Source: UBA3478 sp038134285 (GTDB lineage: Bacteria > Bacteroidota > Bacteroidia > Flavobacteriales > Flavobacteriaceae). From it: 64,000 bases of DNA. A program made the translations under genes and the position numbers. Numbering within the stretch: position 1 is the stretch's first letter; each line of letters begins with the position of its first letter. The notes under the pieces are model-generated. The model was not told where the DNA came from. It saw only the letters and a program-made list of their open reading frames with translations, and searched no databases. Where the stretch lies: assembly GCA_038134285.1 (NCBI GenBank), contig JAYPUW010000006.1:1-64000 (forward strand). Direction: 5' to 3'. Positions 43,031-52,412 of this stretch are shown here, piece after piece.

Positions 43031-44212
43031 TTACGAAATAACACCAGAGCCAATCATCTCGTCTTCGTTGTACCAAACAGCGAATTGTCCAGGTGTTATG
43101 GCCGACTGAGGATGCTCAAATTGAATGTACAATCCCCTGGTTTCGAGATCAGGTATCAGCACAGCATCCTGTAGAGGTTGGCGGTATCTTATCCTTGCTT
43201 TAACGCGTGTAAGATCCCTCAAGTCTTCTCTAAGAAAGTGCACATCCTCTGAAGCAATGTACAAGGTATCCCTCCATAGCGCCCAATGATCACTCCCCTG
43301 TCCGACGTAAACAGTGTTAGACTCGGTATCTAATCCGACCACAAAAAGAGGTTCTTTAGTGCCCCCTACGGCTAATCCTTTACGTTGGCCTAATGTGAAA
43401 AAATGAGCTCCTGTATGCGTTCCAATCTCCACTCCCATCTCAGGAGAAAATTCAAAGGCCTTACTTCTTAATGCTAAAGTTTCTGGCGTTTTGTCAGGCT
43501 CAAGAGTTCTTGGTATTTCAATAATCTTACCCTTTTTAGGTTCTAAACGTTGTAGTAAAAATTCAGGGAGTCGCACCTTACCGATAAAACAAAGACCTTG
43601 AGAGTCCCTTTTTTCAGCTGTAATAAGCTGTGCTGAACGCGCTATTTCGCGAACCTCAGACTTTTGAAGTTCACCAATAGGAAAAAGGCTTTTAGCAAGC
43701 TGATCCTGATTCAATTGACACAAAAAATAAGATTGATCCTTAGAGCCATCCGCACCAGCAAGAAGTCTATAGATCGTGCTTCCATCTTTTTCTATTTTGT
43801 CTTTTCTACAGTAATGTCCGGTAGCGACAAAATCGGCCCCTAATGCAAGGGCTTTTTTGAGAAAAACATCAAATTTAATCTCACGGTTACAGAGTACATC
43901 GGGATTAGGTGTCCTACCTGACTGATATTCTCGAAACATATAATCTACAATTCGCTCTTTGTAGACTTCGCTTAAATCAATCGTTTGAAACGGGATGTGA
44001 AGACGCTCTGCCACAATCAAGGCGTCATTAGAGTCTTCAAGCCAGGGACATTCATCTGAGATGGTTACCGAGTCATCGTGCCAATTTTTCATAAAAAGAC
44101 CGATCACGTGATACCCCTTCTCTTTCAATAGATAGGCAGCTACACTTGAATCAACCCCTCCGGATAGACCGACGACAACTTTAGTCTCTGAAATTGGTTT
44201 TACCTGCGCCAT
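43031..44212 (-). CDS. mnmA: tRNA-specific 2-thiouridylase MnmA
   Basis: The start at ATG 44212 gives 393 residues; an upstream GTG at 44221 is also in frame. The PP-loop is VVVGLSGGVDSSVAAYLL (about 10-27). The catalytic cysteines lie in NPDVLCNREIKFD and SQGLCFIGKVRLPEF, and TGHYCRKD follows the ATP site. It makes s2U34 in Lys, Glu and Gln tRNAs, using sulfur from a cysteine desulfurase such as the one at 22017. It sits between yidC and the GT39 gene with gaps of tens of bases. Confidence 0.95.
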   Translation of the reverse strand: MAQVKPISETKVVVGLSGGVDSSVAAYLLKEKGYHVIGLFMKNWHDDSVTISDECPWLEDSNDALIVAERLHIPFQTIDLSEVYKERIVDYMFREYQSGRTPNPDVLCNREIKFDVFLKKALALGADFVATGHYCRKDKIEKDGSTIYRLLAGADGSKDQSYFLCQLNQDQLAKSLFPIGELQKSEVREIARSAQLITAEKRDSQGLCFIGKVRLPEFLLQRLEPKKGKIIEIPRTLEPDKTPETLALRSKAFEFSPEMGVEIGTHTGAHFFTLGQRKGLAVGGTKEPLFVVGLDTESNTVYVGQGSDHWALWRDTLYIASEDVHFLREDLRDLTRVKARIRYRQPLQDAVLIPDLETRGLYIQFEHPQSAITPGQFAVWYNEDEMIGSGVIS

Positions 44213-44248
44213 TTCATCCACAAAGGTAAGCCGATTGCCAATTCGAGA

Positions 44249-46111
44249 CTATTTACCGAGCTTCTTTTGATTCTCGGCTTGCTCCATCATCTCTCTCATT
44301 TTGCGCTGAAACTTACTCTCTTTCTTGGGCTTCTCTCGGTTTTGCTGAACCTGAAGGTGAATTTTTGTTTCGTCGATAATGTAGTTCTTAATAACTAACA
44401 TGATCGCAATGGTCAAGAGGTTTGAGATAAAGTAATACAAACTAAGTCCAGAGGCGTAATTGTTGAAGAAGAACAACATCATTACCGGAGACAAGTACAT
44501 GATAAATTTCATGTTTGGCATACCTGGTTGTTGTTGCATCTGCATAGTTTGACCCGTAGTCATTTGCATGTAGAAGAAAATGGCTACCGAGGCCAAAATC
44601 GGGAATAAACTAATGTGATCTCCGTAGAACGGAATCGCAAATGGAAGATCTACCACTGTATCATACGAAGACAGATCATCTACCCACAAAAATGACTTCT
44701 GTCTTAGGCTGAAAGCGGTAGGAAAAAAGCTAAATAATGCATAGAACACCGGAAGTTGCAACAGGGCAGGAACGCAACCGCTCATGGGATTCACACCTGC
44801 CAAATTGTAAAGCTTCATGGTTTCTTGCTGCTTCTTCATCGCATTGTCTTGATACTTCTTGTTGATCTCTTGAACTTCTGGCTGAATGACTTTCATCTTG
44901 GCTTGTGAGACATAACTCTTATACGTAACCGGAGAAAGAACGAGGCGAACAACCAAGGTCATCACGATAATTGCAATACCGAATGGAAAGACTGAGGCCA
45001 ATGCATCGAAGAACGGGTTGAAGAAATGGCGGTTCAGCGTTCCAAAAATTCCCCATCCAAACGGAATAGATTCAATGATTCCGAGATCCTTGTGAGGAGC
45101 CATCGCTTTTGGATCTGTAGGTCCCATGTAGAGGTAAAGAGAGCTACTCAACTCTCCTCCGATACGATCTAGGAGTGTCTCGGTAGAGTATTTTTTCGTG
45201 AAGGCTATCGATTTTGATTCTTCATTCACCAAATTCTCAGAACGAAGAGTTACCTGCTCGAATGGCTTCTCTGATCCGAGTATGGCACTAAAAAAGTGAT
45301 GTCTGTTAGATATCCAATCTACATTCTCTACCGTCTCCTCATCACTTTCTGAGGTAGCTGAAAGCTTTTTAATAGTCCCCTGATCGTAACTATAGGTGAG
45401 TCGCGTGTAGCGATTTTCATACTCTACACTCTGATCGTTTCTCGGTGCCCAATACTCCCATTTAAGCGCAACCTCTTCTGAAGGATCGAGATACGCATTG
45501 AGGTTTTGAGTACGTATGTCTAAATCGATAAGATAGTTAGAGGCGTGAAATGTATAGCTATACTCTAGAAAGCTCTGTTCGTCTGTGTAGGCTCTAAATA
45601 CAAGCACCGTATTCTCTCCTAAGATTTGCTTTTCAGATGTAAAGAGCAATTCTGAGGATTGAATAAGTCGGTTGTCTCGCGTTCTAAAACTTAGACCAAA
45701 ATCTGAATAATCGGCTTTGACTAATTGAACAGCCTCTCCTTCATAATCCTGGTGATCGTTTAGTGACAAACTAACGAGCTGTGCTCCGCGAGAAGAGAAA
45801 GTTGCCGTGAACGGATCGGTCTGAATCTGGATTAAGGTATCGGCCGCTTGGGTAAACCCGAATGGTCCTGCCTGAAGAGCGTAAGCACTACTATGAAGGG
45901 TATTCTCTACTGGAGCGGTAGCCTCAGGTGATGTTGTATATTGATTCTCTGTATCTCTCAGAGATTCTTGTGTTTCTTGTTGCGCTGCTTCTAGGCGCTG
46001 AGCCTCTAATTCTTCTGGACTGGGTTGGTTAAGGTATAACCAACCGAGCATGATAGCAAAGATTAGGGCAAAACCTATGATGGCGTTTTTATCGAGACTT
46101 CGATCTTCCAT
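44249..46111 (-). CDS. yidC: Membrane protein insertase YidC
   Basis: This 620-residue protein has an N-terminal membrane span (NAIIGFALIFAIMLGWLYL), a large periplasmic beta-domain (about 60-350), and the C-terminal insertase core with the hydrophilic-groove segment SYVSQAKMKVIQPEVQEINKK. About five spans follow, then a basic tail (EKPKKESKFQRKMREMMEQA). It inserts proteins into the inner membrane alone or with SecYEG. A perfect -7 box lies 29 bp upstream (46141-46148), in the 65-bp gap after pyrG. Confidence 0.96.
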   Translation of the reverse strand: MEDRSLDKNAIIGFALIFAIMLGWLYLNQPSPEELEAQRLEAAQQETQESLRDTENQYTTSPEATAPVENTLHSSAYALQAGPFGFTQAADTLIQIQTDPFTATFSSRGAQLVSLSLNDHQDYEGEAVQLVKADYSDFGLSFRTRDNRLIQSSELLFTSEKQILGENTVLVFRAYTDEQSFLEYSYTFHASNYLIDLDIRTQNLNAYLDPSEEVALKWEYWAPRNDQSVEYENRYTRLTYSYDQGTIKKLSATSESDEETVENVDWISNRHHFFSAILGSEKPFEQVTLRSENLVNEESKSIAFTKKYSTETLLDRIGGELSSSLYLYMGPTDPKAMAPHKDLGIIESIPFGWGIFGTLNRHFFNPFFDALASVFPFGIAIIVMTLVVRLVLSPVTYKSYVSQAKMKVIQPEVQEINKKYQDNAMKKQQETMKLYNLAGVNPMSGCVPALLQLPVFYALFSFFPTAFSLRQKSFLWVDDLSSYDTVVDLPFAIPFYGDHISLFPILASVAIFFYMQMTTGQTMQMQQQPGMPNMKFIMYLSPVMMLFFFNNYASGLSLYYFISNLLTIAIMLVIKNYIIDETKIHLQVQQNREKPKKESKFQRKMREMMEQAENQKKLGK

Positions 46112-46140
46112 GGGATAGTGTTACTTGGTCGCTAAGAAGG

Positions 46141-46148
46141 CAAATATA
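46141..46148 (-). promoter_or_regulatory. -7 box (TAnnTTTG) of yidC
   Basis: On the minus strand the sequence reads TATATTTG, an exact -7 match, 29 bp before the yidC ATG at 46111. The only TTTG upstream is 6 bp away, so the -33 element is unclear. Confidence 0.45.
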
Positions 46149-46176
46149 AGGTTTCAAATGCCGAAAGCACTGCGTT

Positions 46177-47793
46177 CTACCTCGCTAGATGATATTTCTT
46201 GGCCGCACCCACAAAGCTGACGAATAGCGGATGGGGATTTTCTACCGTGCTTTTGTATTCTGGATGAAATTGAACTCCTAAAAACCACGGGTGATTTTGG
46301 ATTTCAACGGCTTCTACTAATCCAGTATCTGGATTGATACCAGAGGCAATCATTCCAGCTTTCTCTAACGCATTCTTATAAGCATTGTTCAGCTCAAAAC
46401 GATGTCTATGTCTTTCGCTTATTAAAGCTTTACCTAAGTAGGCATTGCTTAACGTAGTTTCTGATTTAACCTCACATTTCCATGAGCCTAAACGCATGGT
46501 TCCTCCCTTTTGTTCAACCGATTTTTGATCCTCCATCAAATGAATGACTGGATCAGGTGTGTGTTCATCGACCTCAATGGTATTTGCATTTTTGAGATTC
46601 AAGACGTTTCGAGCAAACTCAATCACCGCCATTTGCATCCCTAAACAAATTCCGAAATAAGGCAAGCCGTGAGTTCGTGCATAGTGGACAGCCGAAATCT
46701 TTCCTTCAATACCACGACTACCAAATCCTGGTGCCACGAGAATGCCGTCGAAACCGTCAAGCAATGAGGCGATATCCTGTTCTTCAAGATGCTCTGAATG
46801 AACTGATACAACGTTCACTTTCACTTTGTTACTTGCACCGGCATGTATTAAAGCTTCAAGAATTGACTTGTATGAATCTTGAAGCTCTACATACTTACCG
46901 ATAAGGCCAATGGTAATTTCTGCGCTTGGTGCACTGATACTCTCAACAAAGGCTGACCATCGCTCTAGATCTGGCTTTTGAGAAGTGTCAAGACCTAGTT
47001 TTTCTAACACCACGGTATCGAGTCCTTCCTTTTGCATTAGAAGAGGAACCTCGTATATAGTGTTAGCATCAATTGACTGTATTACCGCCTTGGCAGGTAC
47101 ATTGCAAAAACGCGCAATTTTTGAACGAAGGTCGTCATCGAGTTCGTGTTCAGTGCGACATACCAAAACATCCGCCTTTATTCCGCTCTCCATTAAAGTT
47201 TTCACCGAGTGCTGCGTAGGCTTTGTCTTCAACTCTCCGGCAGCAGCTAAATAAGGGATCAAGGTAAGGTGCACTACTAATCCATTTGAGTCACCTAGCT
47301 CATACAATAACTGACGAACCGCCTCGATGTAGGGTAAGGATTCGATGTCACCCACCGTTCCACCGATTTCAGTGATGACTACGTCGTAGGCTCCTGAATT
47401 GCCCAATATCTGAATGCGCTCTTTAATCTCATTGGTGATATGCGGAACCACCTGAACGGTTTTTCCTAAAAAATCTCCTCTGCGCTCTTTTTCTATAACA
47501 CTTTGATAAATCCGCCCAGTGGTGACGTTATTGGCTTGCGAGGTAGGAATGTTCAGAAAACGCTCGTAGTGCCCAAGGTCAAGATCGGTTTCGGCCCCAT
47601 CATCAGTCACGTAACACTCCCCGTGTTCGTATGGATTTAGCGTACCTGGGTCAACGTTAATGTACGGATCTAATTTCTGAATGGTAGTTCTATATCCCCT
47701 AGCTTGAAGCAACTTTGCCAGTGAGGCTGCAATAATACCTTTACCTAATGAAGATGTTACTCCTCCCGTAACGAAAATATACTTTGTGGACAT
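46177..47793 (-). CDS. pyrG: CTP synthase
   Basis: From ATG 47793 the protein has 538 residues, the normal PyrG length; the upstream in-frame extension is untranslated leader. The synthetase domain starts KYIFVTGGVTSSLGKGIIAA and contains the CTP/UTP site DPYINVDPGTLNPYEHGE. The C-terminal glutamine amidotransferase has GICLGMQMAVIEFARNV (nucleophile Cys) and GVQFHPEYKSTVENP. It makes CTP from UTP, ATP and glutamine. The gene is divergent from the sugar isomerase-like gene, with ATGs 100 bp apart, and is followed by yidC. Confidence 0.97.
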   Translation of the reverse strand: MSTKYIFVTGGVTSSLGKGIIAASLAKLLQARGYRTTIQKLDPYINVDPGTLNPYEHGECYVTDDGAETDLDLGHYERFLNIPTSQANNVTTGRIYQSVIEKERRGDFLGKTVQVVPHITNEIKERIQILGNSGAYDVVITEIGGTVGDIESLPYIEAVRQLLYELGDSNGLVVHLTLIPYLAAAGELKTKPTQHSVKTLMESGIKADVLVCRTEHELDDDLRSKIARFCNVPAKAVIQSIDANTIYEVPLLMQKEGLDTVVLEKLGLDTSQKPDLERWSAFVESISAPSAEITIGLIGKYVELQDSYKSILEALIHAGASNKVKVNVVSVHSEHLEEQDIASLLDGFDGILVAPGFGSRGIEGKISAVHYARTHGLPYFGICLGMQMAVIEFARNVLNLKNANTIEVDEHTPDPVIHLMEDQKSVEQKGGTMRLGSWKCEVKSETTLSNAYLGKALISERHRHRFELNNAYKNALEKAGMIASGINPDTGLVEAVEIQNHPWFLGVQFHPEYKSTVENPHPLFVSFVGAAKKYHLAR

Positions 47794-47892
47794 GGGGAAC
47801 TTATTTTCTACGGGATGTAAAGGTACAAACTTTGGGCAGAGACCTAGGCTCAATTTCATTATCTTTTGATGAAACTATTGTTAACTGTTCTC

Positions 47893-48765
47893 ATGAAAAG
47901 AAGAGATTTTCTGCAAAATGTTCCAGCGGCCCTTATGGCTACTCCATTAGCAACACCTTTCGCGCTTGACTCTACCACGGGCCTAGAGCGCAGTATTCCC
48001 ATAAATCATTCCGTTGCGCGTTGGTGTTTAAGTCAATACAAACTCGACGAACTCCTACCAAGACTAAAAGACATAGGCATTCATTCGATCGATCTTGTCG
48101 GACCTCAGGATTATCAAACACTCAAGAAATACGACATGCACTGTAGCATGTGTGAGGGGGCTGCAATTAGTCTTACCGAAGGTTTCAACGATCCGCAATA
48201 CCACGATGAACTGGTAAAGCGCTACACCGAGGCCATTCCTAGAGTAGCGGACGCCGGATTCACCAATTTGATCTGCTTTAGCGGAAACAGACGCGGCATG
48301 GACGATTTGGTAGGGTTAGAAAACTGTGCAATAGGTTTAGAACGCATCTTACCCTTGGCCGAAAAATACGGGGTAGTCATTCAAATGGAACTCTTTAACG
48401 CACAAGACCATCCTGACTACATGTGCGATTCAAGTTTATGGGGCATTAGCCTTTGCAGAAGACTAGGAACACCGCACTTCAAGCTCTTGTATGACATCTA
48501 TCACATGCAAATACAGGAGGGAGACATCATTCATCAAATCACCGAATATCACGAGTATTTCGGACACTACCACACTGCTGGAGTTCCCGGAAGAAATGAG
48601 ATAGGTGCCGATCAAGAGCTGTATTATCCAGCAATCATGCGGGCCATAGCAAAGACTGGGTTTACCGGCTATGTGGCTCAAGAATTTATTCCTACCAACA
48701 AAGATCCATTTGTCTCTATAGCAGAGGCTATAGGTATTTGTGAAGGAAGTCGACTGCCTCAATAG
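47893..48765 (+). CDS. TIM-barrel sugar isomerase/epimerase-like protein with Tat signal
   Basis: The start at ATG 47893 gives 290 residues with a twin-arginine signal: MKRRDFLQNVPAALMATPLA (RR then DFLQ, hydrophobic stretch and small-residue cleavage region). The rest is the AP endonuclease 2-like barrel of hydroxypyruvate isomerase/xylose isomerase-type proteins, with metal-site segments QMELFNAQDHPDYMC, LLYDIYHMQIQEGD and HYHTAGVPGRNE. By family it isomerises a small sugar or keto acid, here in the periplasm after folding in the cytoplasm. TatC is encoded at 26466. It overlaps the convergent PBP-like gene by 7 bp. Confidence 0.83.
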   Translation: MKRRDFLQNVPAALMATPLATPFALDSTTGLERSIPINHSVARWCLSQYKLDELLPRLKDIGIHSIDLVGPQDYQTLKKYDMHCSMCEGAAISLTEGFNDPQYHDELVKRYTEAIPRVADAGFTNLICFSGNRRGMDDLVGLENCAIGLERILPLAEKYGVVIQMELFNAQDHPDYMCDSSLWGISLCRRLGTPHFKLLYDIYHMQIQEGDIIHQITEYHEYFGHYHTAGVPGRNEIGADQELYYPAIMRAIAKTGFTGYVAQEFIPTNKDPFVSIAEAIGICEGSRLPQ

Positions 48766-50258
48766 TCTTCTTGGGATTCTTCTTCCTCGATGCGCTCTCC
48801 GTCTTCGTCGAAGCGCTCAGGGAACCTCATTTTCTCTATCGCCAATAAGCGATCAGCAAGCCAGGTATCAGGAATTTCTGGCCAAGGTTTAAATAACTCG
48901 GGGGCGATGGTAGAGTCGAGATCTATAAAATTAAGATTCCGAACCCACTTGAGGCGATAAGCGACATTTTGAAAAGATAGCCCGTCTACGGTTTCATAAT
49001 CGATATCAGAACCCGCGTAGCGCTGTTTTGATTGCACAAAAACAGAATCTGCATCTGCCTTTCTGCGCTTCACCATCACCCGGAATATAGCATCTAGTGT
49101 TAGGTCAAAGGCCCGGGTCGTGGTGATAGACGGATTAAATCCGAACTTCTTTTTGAAGCCTTGAACGAAGGTGTCAGTAGGTCGACCGTACACCTCTGGA
49201 TAGGCAAAAATGAGATTCGAAAGATGCACCGGATTCACCTGATCGTTAAAATAAACTACACTGGGTGTTGTTGTGAATAGACGCATGCTTTTGACGGGCT
49301 CCGCATTTATACCGTTTAAGATCGACACCACCGAAGCGGCCAATCCTGACTGATTGGTCTCTAGAAAGGCCCAATTCGGAATCAAAGAATCGACAATCGA
49401 ATCTCTAAACTCTGGGAGTTGTTCGATGGCCAAGTCATTAATTAACGGAACGTCAAAAGCCTCTTCAAACACGTCTTTTACAGAAGTTCTAGCCTCTTCT
49501 TGATCGCTGTCTGCAACAAGAAAAACGCGCTCTCCCCTATACTGACTCAGCGCATACGACAACATCTTCTGCCGCATTTGAGTCGCCACGGTACTTCCGT
49601 AATAGACCGTACCCTCGATATCAGGTTGCGCCTGCATAAATGGAACAAAAACAGGGGTAGATTTATCCTTGCGATACAGTAAATACTGACGGGCCACTCT
49701 AGGACTAATTGGACCCATAACAAGATCAGACCCGACCGTATCAGTCTGGGCGAAATCGGTTACAAGCCCTGGACTGAGCTGCGTATCTACAAATCGAGGC
49801 TCAACATATATTTGATGTGTGGCTGCAGAATCTATGGCGTACTGAATGCCGTAATACATCTCTAGCGCCGTCTGCATATCTCTTCTTAGTTCAATCTGAC
49901 GGACTAATCCTAACGTATCAATAAAACGCAACGTATCAATAGGAATCGTTGGGCTATACAAACTATCAATCACAAGACTGTCTCTGAAAGGGATTCGGTC
50001 TTCTCTAAAAGGAAGCAAAAACAAAGCCTTCAAACGCACAGGTACCTTTGCAGCATCCGAAAGATCCTTAATGCTGTCGATGACTTGAGCCAGAGGTACG
50101 GTCTCTACTTCTTCTTGAACGGGTGCCACATAAGTTTCTTGCACAACAGGTTGATTGCGCTCAGACTTTCTGCGTTTTCGTTGTGCATGACTAGCATCAG
50201 GCAAAGCTGCAAAAAACAGCAAGGCCAAAACGCTCCATAAGACTCGTTTTATTCCCAT
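48759..50258 (-). CDS. Periplasmic-binding-fold protein (no LysM) downstream of guaA
   Basis: The 499-residue protein has a signal peptide (MGIKRVLWSVLALLFFAALPDASHA), a basic stretch (QRKRRKSERNQ), and a mixed alpha/beta region (about 75-440) resembling a type I periplasmic binding fold: RLKALFLLPFRED, DLVMGPISPRVARQYLLYR, RVFLVADSDQEEAR and YFNDQVNPVHLSNLIFAYPEVYGRP. Relatives beside guaA in Flavobacteriia carry N-terminal LysM peptidoglycan-binding repeats; none are visible here. The acidic tail (DEDGERIEEEESQED) may be flexible. Its ATG overlaps guaA by 10 bp, so translation is coupled. The ligand is unknown. Confidence 0.65.
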   Translation of the reverse strand: MGIKRVLWSVLALLFFAALPDASHAQRKRRKSERNQPVVQETYVAPVQEEVETVPLAQVIDSIKDLSDAAKVPVRLKALFLLPFREDRIPFRDSLVIDSLYSPTIPIDTLRFIDTLGLVRQIELRRDMQTALEMYYGIQYAIDSAATHQIYVEPRFVDTQLSPGLVTDFAQTDTVGSDLVMGPISPRVARQYLLYRKDKSTPVFVPFMQAQPDIEGTVYYGSTVATQMRQKMLSYALSQYRGERVFLVADSDQEEARTSVKDVFEEAFDVPLINDLAIEQLPEFRDSIVDSLIPNWAFLETNQSGLAASVVSILNGINAEPVKSMRLFTTTPSVVYFNDQVNPVHLSNLIFAYPEVYGRPTDTFVQGFKKKFGFNPSITTTRAFDLTLDAIFRVMVKRRKADADSVFVQSKQRYAGSDIDYETVDGLSFQNVAYRLKWVRNLNFIDLDSTIAPELFKPWPEIPDTWLADRLLAIEKMRFPERFDEDGERIEEEESQEDY

Positions 50259-51778
50259 TCTATCGTTGCCGGTGGCTTTGAACTGATATCATACACCACG
50301 CGATTGACTCCTTTAACACGGTTGATAATGGTATTAGAAACCTCTTGAAGAAAAGAATAGGGTAGGTCTACCCAATCTGCTGTCATACCGTCGGTACTTT
50401 CTACGGCTCTTAAAGCCACTACACCTTCATAAGTGCGCTCATCTCCCATTACTCCAACACTTTTTACGGGCAATAACATAGCGCCAGCTTGCCATACGCG
50501 ATCGTAAAGATTTTCTCTTTTCAGTGCATATATAAATACCGCATCAACCTCCTGCAGAAGACTTACGCGCTCGGCGCTTACCGCACCGAGAATTCGAATA
50601 GCCAAGCCTGGTCCTGGAAAAGGATGTCTCCCGAGCATTTCTTTAGGCATGTCCATAGCGGCCCCTACCCTTCTCACTTCATCTTTAAACAAACTCTTTA
50701 GCGGCTCTACTACTTTGAGCTTCATATAATCTGGGAGTCCTCCTACATTGTGATGACTCTTGATCGTCACTGAGGGCCCACCACTTGCCGAAACCGACTC
50801 TATGACATCGGGATAAATGGTTCCTTGAGCTAGCCATTTCGCATTTTCAACTTGTTTTGACTCGTCGTCAAAAACATCAACGAAAACCTTGCCTATAATC
50901 TTGCGCTTTGTTTCAGGATCTTCTACATCTGCCAAGGCATCTAGAAATCGATCCGAAGCGTCGACTCCTTTTACATTTAAGCCAAAGCCCTGATACTGGT
51001 CGAGAACCGATTGGTATTCGTTCTTACGCAGAAGTCCATTATTGACAAAAATGCAGTGTAGATTACTGCCGATGGCTTTGTGCAAAAGCATAGCGGCAAC
51101 CGAAGAATCTACCCCTCCTGACAAACCGAGAATGACACGCTCGTCTTTGAGTTGATCTTTCAATGCTGCAACGGTCTCTTCAATAAAAGCAGCAGGGGTC
51201 CAGTCTTGCTTTAAACCCGCTATACCCACCAAGAAATTTTTCAATAGCTGAGTACCCTCAGTGGTATGATACACCTCAGGGTGAAATTGAATGGCATAGG
51301 TAGCCTCGCCTTCAACCGTGTAGGCCACATTTTGAACATCATGGGTGCTGGCTAACAGCCTGGCATTATCAGGTAGCTCAGTAATGGTATCTGAATGAGA
51401 CATCCACACTTGAGAATCTATCTGAATTCCCTCAAAAAATTGATCCTCTACAATATGTTTAAGTCTAGCACGACCGTATTCTCTGGTGTTAGAAGCCTCA
51501 ACCTTTCCGCCATAGGCGGCCGCCAAATATTGAGCGCCATAACAAATTCCGAGCAGAGGCAGCTTACCCTTGATTTGAGATAAGTCTGGGCGCGGAGCGT
51601 TCTCAGAGCGCACCGAATGAGGTGAACCAGAAAGCACTACAGCCACGTACTCTGAATAGTCAGATGGTGCTTTATCGTAAGGAATGATTTCTGAGTAAAT
51701 ATTGAGCTCGCGAACACGTCTAGCGATGAGTTGTGTGTATTGCGAACCAAAATCGAGAATGAGGACTTTCTGATGCAT
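50249..51778 (-). CDS. guaA: GMP synthase (glutamine-hydrolysing)
   Basis: From ATG 51778 the protein has 509 residues. The class I glutaminase domain shows GICYGAQYLAAAYGG (catalytic Cys) and QFHPEVYHT. The ATP pyrophosphatase domain shows VILGLSGGVDSSVAAMLL (P-loop) and the C-terminal dimerisation domain ends NRVVYDISSKPPATIEWE. It converts XMP to GMP using glutamine and ATP. With purA and pyrG this is the third nucleotide-synthesis gene in the window. Its -7 box at 51782-51789 ends just 3 bp before the ATG, suggesting a leaderless mRNA. Confidence 0.97.
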   Translation of the reverse strand: MHQKVLILDFGSQYTQLIARRVRELNIYSEIIPYDKAPSDYSEYVAVVLSGSPHSVRSENAPRPDLSQIKGKLPLLGICYGAQYLAAAYGGKVEASNTREYGRARLKHIVEDQFFEGIQIDSQVWMSHSDTITELPDNARLLASTHDVQNVAYTVEGEATYAIQFHPEVYHTTEGTQLLKNFLVGIAGLKQDWTPAAFIEETVAALKDQLKDERVILGLSGGVDSSVAAMLLHKAIGSNLHCIFVNNGLLRKNEYQSVLDQYQGFGLNVKGVDASDRFLDALADVEDPETKRKIIGKVFVDVFDDESKQVENAKWLAQGTIYPDVIESVSASGGPSVTIKSHHNVGGLPDYMKLKVVEPLKSLFKDEVRRVGAAMDMPKEMLGRHPFPGPGLAIRILGAVSAERVSLLQEVDAVFIYALKRENLYDRVWQAGAMLLPVKSVGVMGDERTYEGVVALRAVESTDGMTADWVDLPYSFLQEVSNTIINRVKGVNRVVYDISSKPPATIEWE

Positions 51779-51781
51779 GCC

Positions 51782-51789
51782 CAAAAATA
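51782..51789 (-). promoter_or_regulatory. -7 box (TAnnTTTG) of guaA, near the start codon
   Basis: The minus-strand sequence TATTTTTG matches -7 exactly and ends 3 bp before the guaA ATG (51778). With the usual spacing, transcription would begin at or close to the A of the ATG, which would make this a leaderless mRNA. A TTTTGAA element lies roughly 26 bp upstream, somewhat far for a -33 box. Confidence 0.4.
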
Positions 51790-51835
51790 GCTATTTGCTT
51801 TCTAGAGCGCGGATTCAAAACCGTATTTTTAATCG

Positions 51836-52411
51836 ATGATTCAAAAGCAAACCTCTTCTCTCGAGCACTACACCGCCCAAATTGATCTTTTACTCAATCG
51901 TGCGTTACAGAAAATAGATCAACTGAATTGGATCACGCTGAGTTCGGTACAGGTAAAGGGTGGCGAATCGTTTCCGGATGCACGCACGGTTGTGCTACGC
52001 AAAATCCTCAAAAAGAGAGAACTTGTCTTTTACACCGATAAAAGGAGCCCTAAGGTGACTCAGTTTGAACGGAATAAAAATGCCGTGGCCCTCTTATACG
52101 ATCACACCGCACAGATGCAGTTGCGCATTAAAGGAACCATTGAAATTGACACCCAAAGTGCCCTTTATGAAAACGCTAGTGATCAGATTCCAAATCAGGC
52201 AAAAGTCAATTACAACACTTTGCTCGCCCCAGGAAGCGCGTTGCTTAACGAAAATCCAGACAGAACTGACGAGGTAATACACTTCGCACTAGTAAGGTTT
52301 CATCCGCATACGTTTGATCTCCTTCATCTCACTCCAGAAGGCGGTATACGCATTGAAGCGAAAAATACAGATGACGGAATGCTAAGCGATGCTAGATGGC
52401 TGGTCCCCTAG
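51836..52411 (+). CDS. Pyridoxamine 5'-phosphate oxidase-like FMN-binding protein
   Basis: The 191-residue protein fits the split-barrel FMN-binding fold of the PNPOx group. SFPDARTVVLRKILKKRELVF and FYTDKRSPKVTQFERNKNAVALLY mirror the FMN-phosphate contacts of PdxH. It is shorter than PdxH (about 215) and its C-terminus lacks the WxG-x-RLHDR-x-Y segment that binds substrate in true PdxH, so it may be a flavin-linked oxidoreductase instead. It is divergent from guaA (start codons 57 bp apart) and convergent with bshC (1-bp gap). Confidence 0.75.
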   Translation: MIQKQTSSLEHYTAQIDLLLNRALQKIDQLNWITLSSVQVKGGESFPDARTVVLRKILKKRELVFYTDKRSPKVTQFERNKNAVALLYDHTAQMQLRIKGTIEIDTQSALYENASDQIPNQAKVNYNTLLAPGSALLNENPDRTDEVIHFALVRFHPHTFDLLHLTPEGGIRIEAKNTDDGMLSDARWLVP

Positions 52412-52412
52412 C

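Noticed and set aside
51784..51784. TTG start two codons before the guaA ATG
   Set aside because: It overlaps the exact -7 box, and PurF/GuaA-type starts align with the ATG at 51778.
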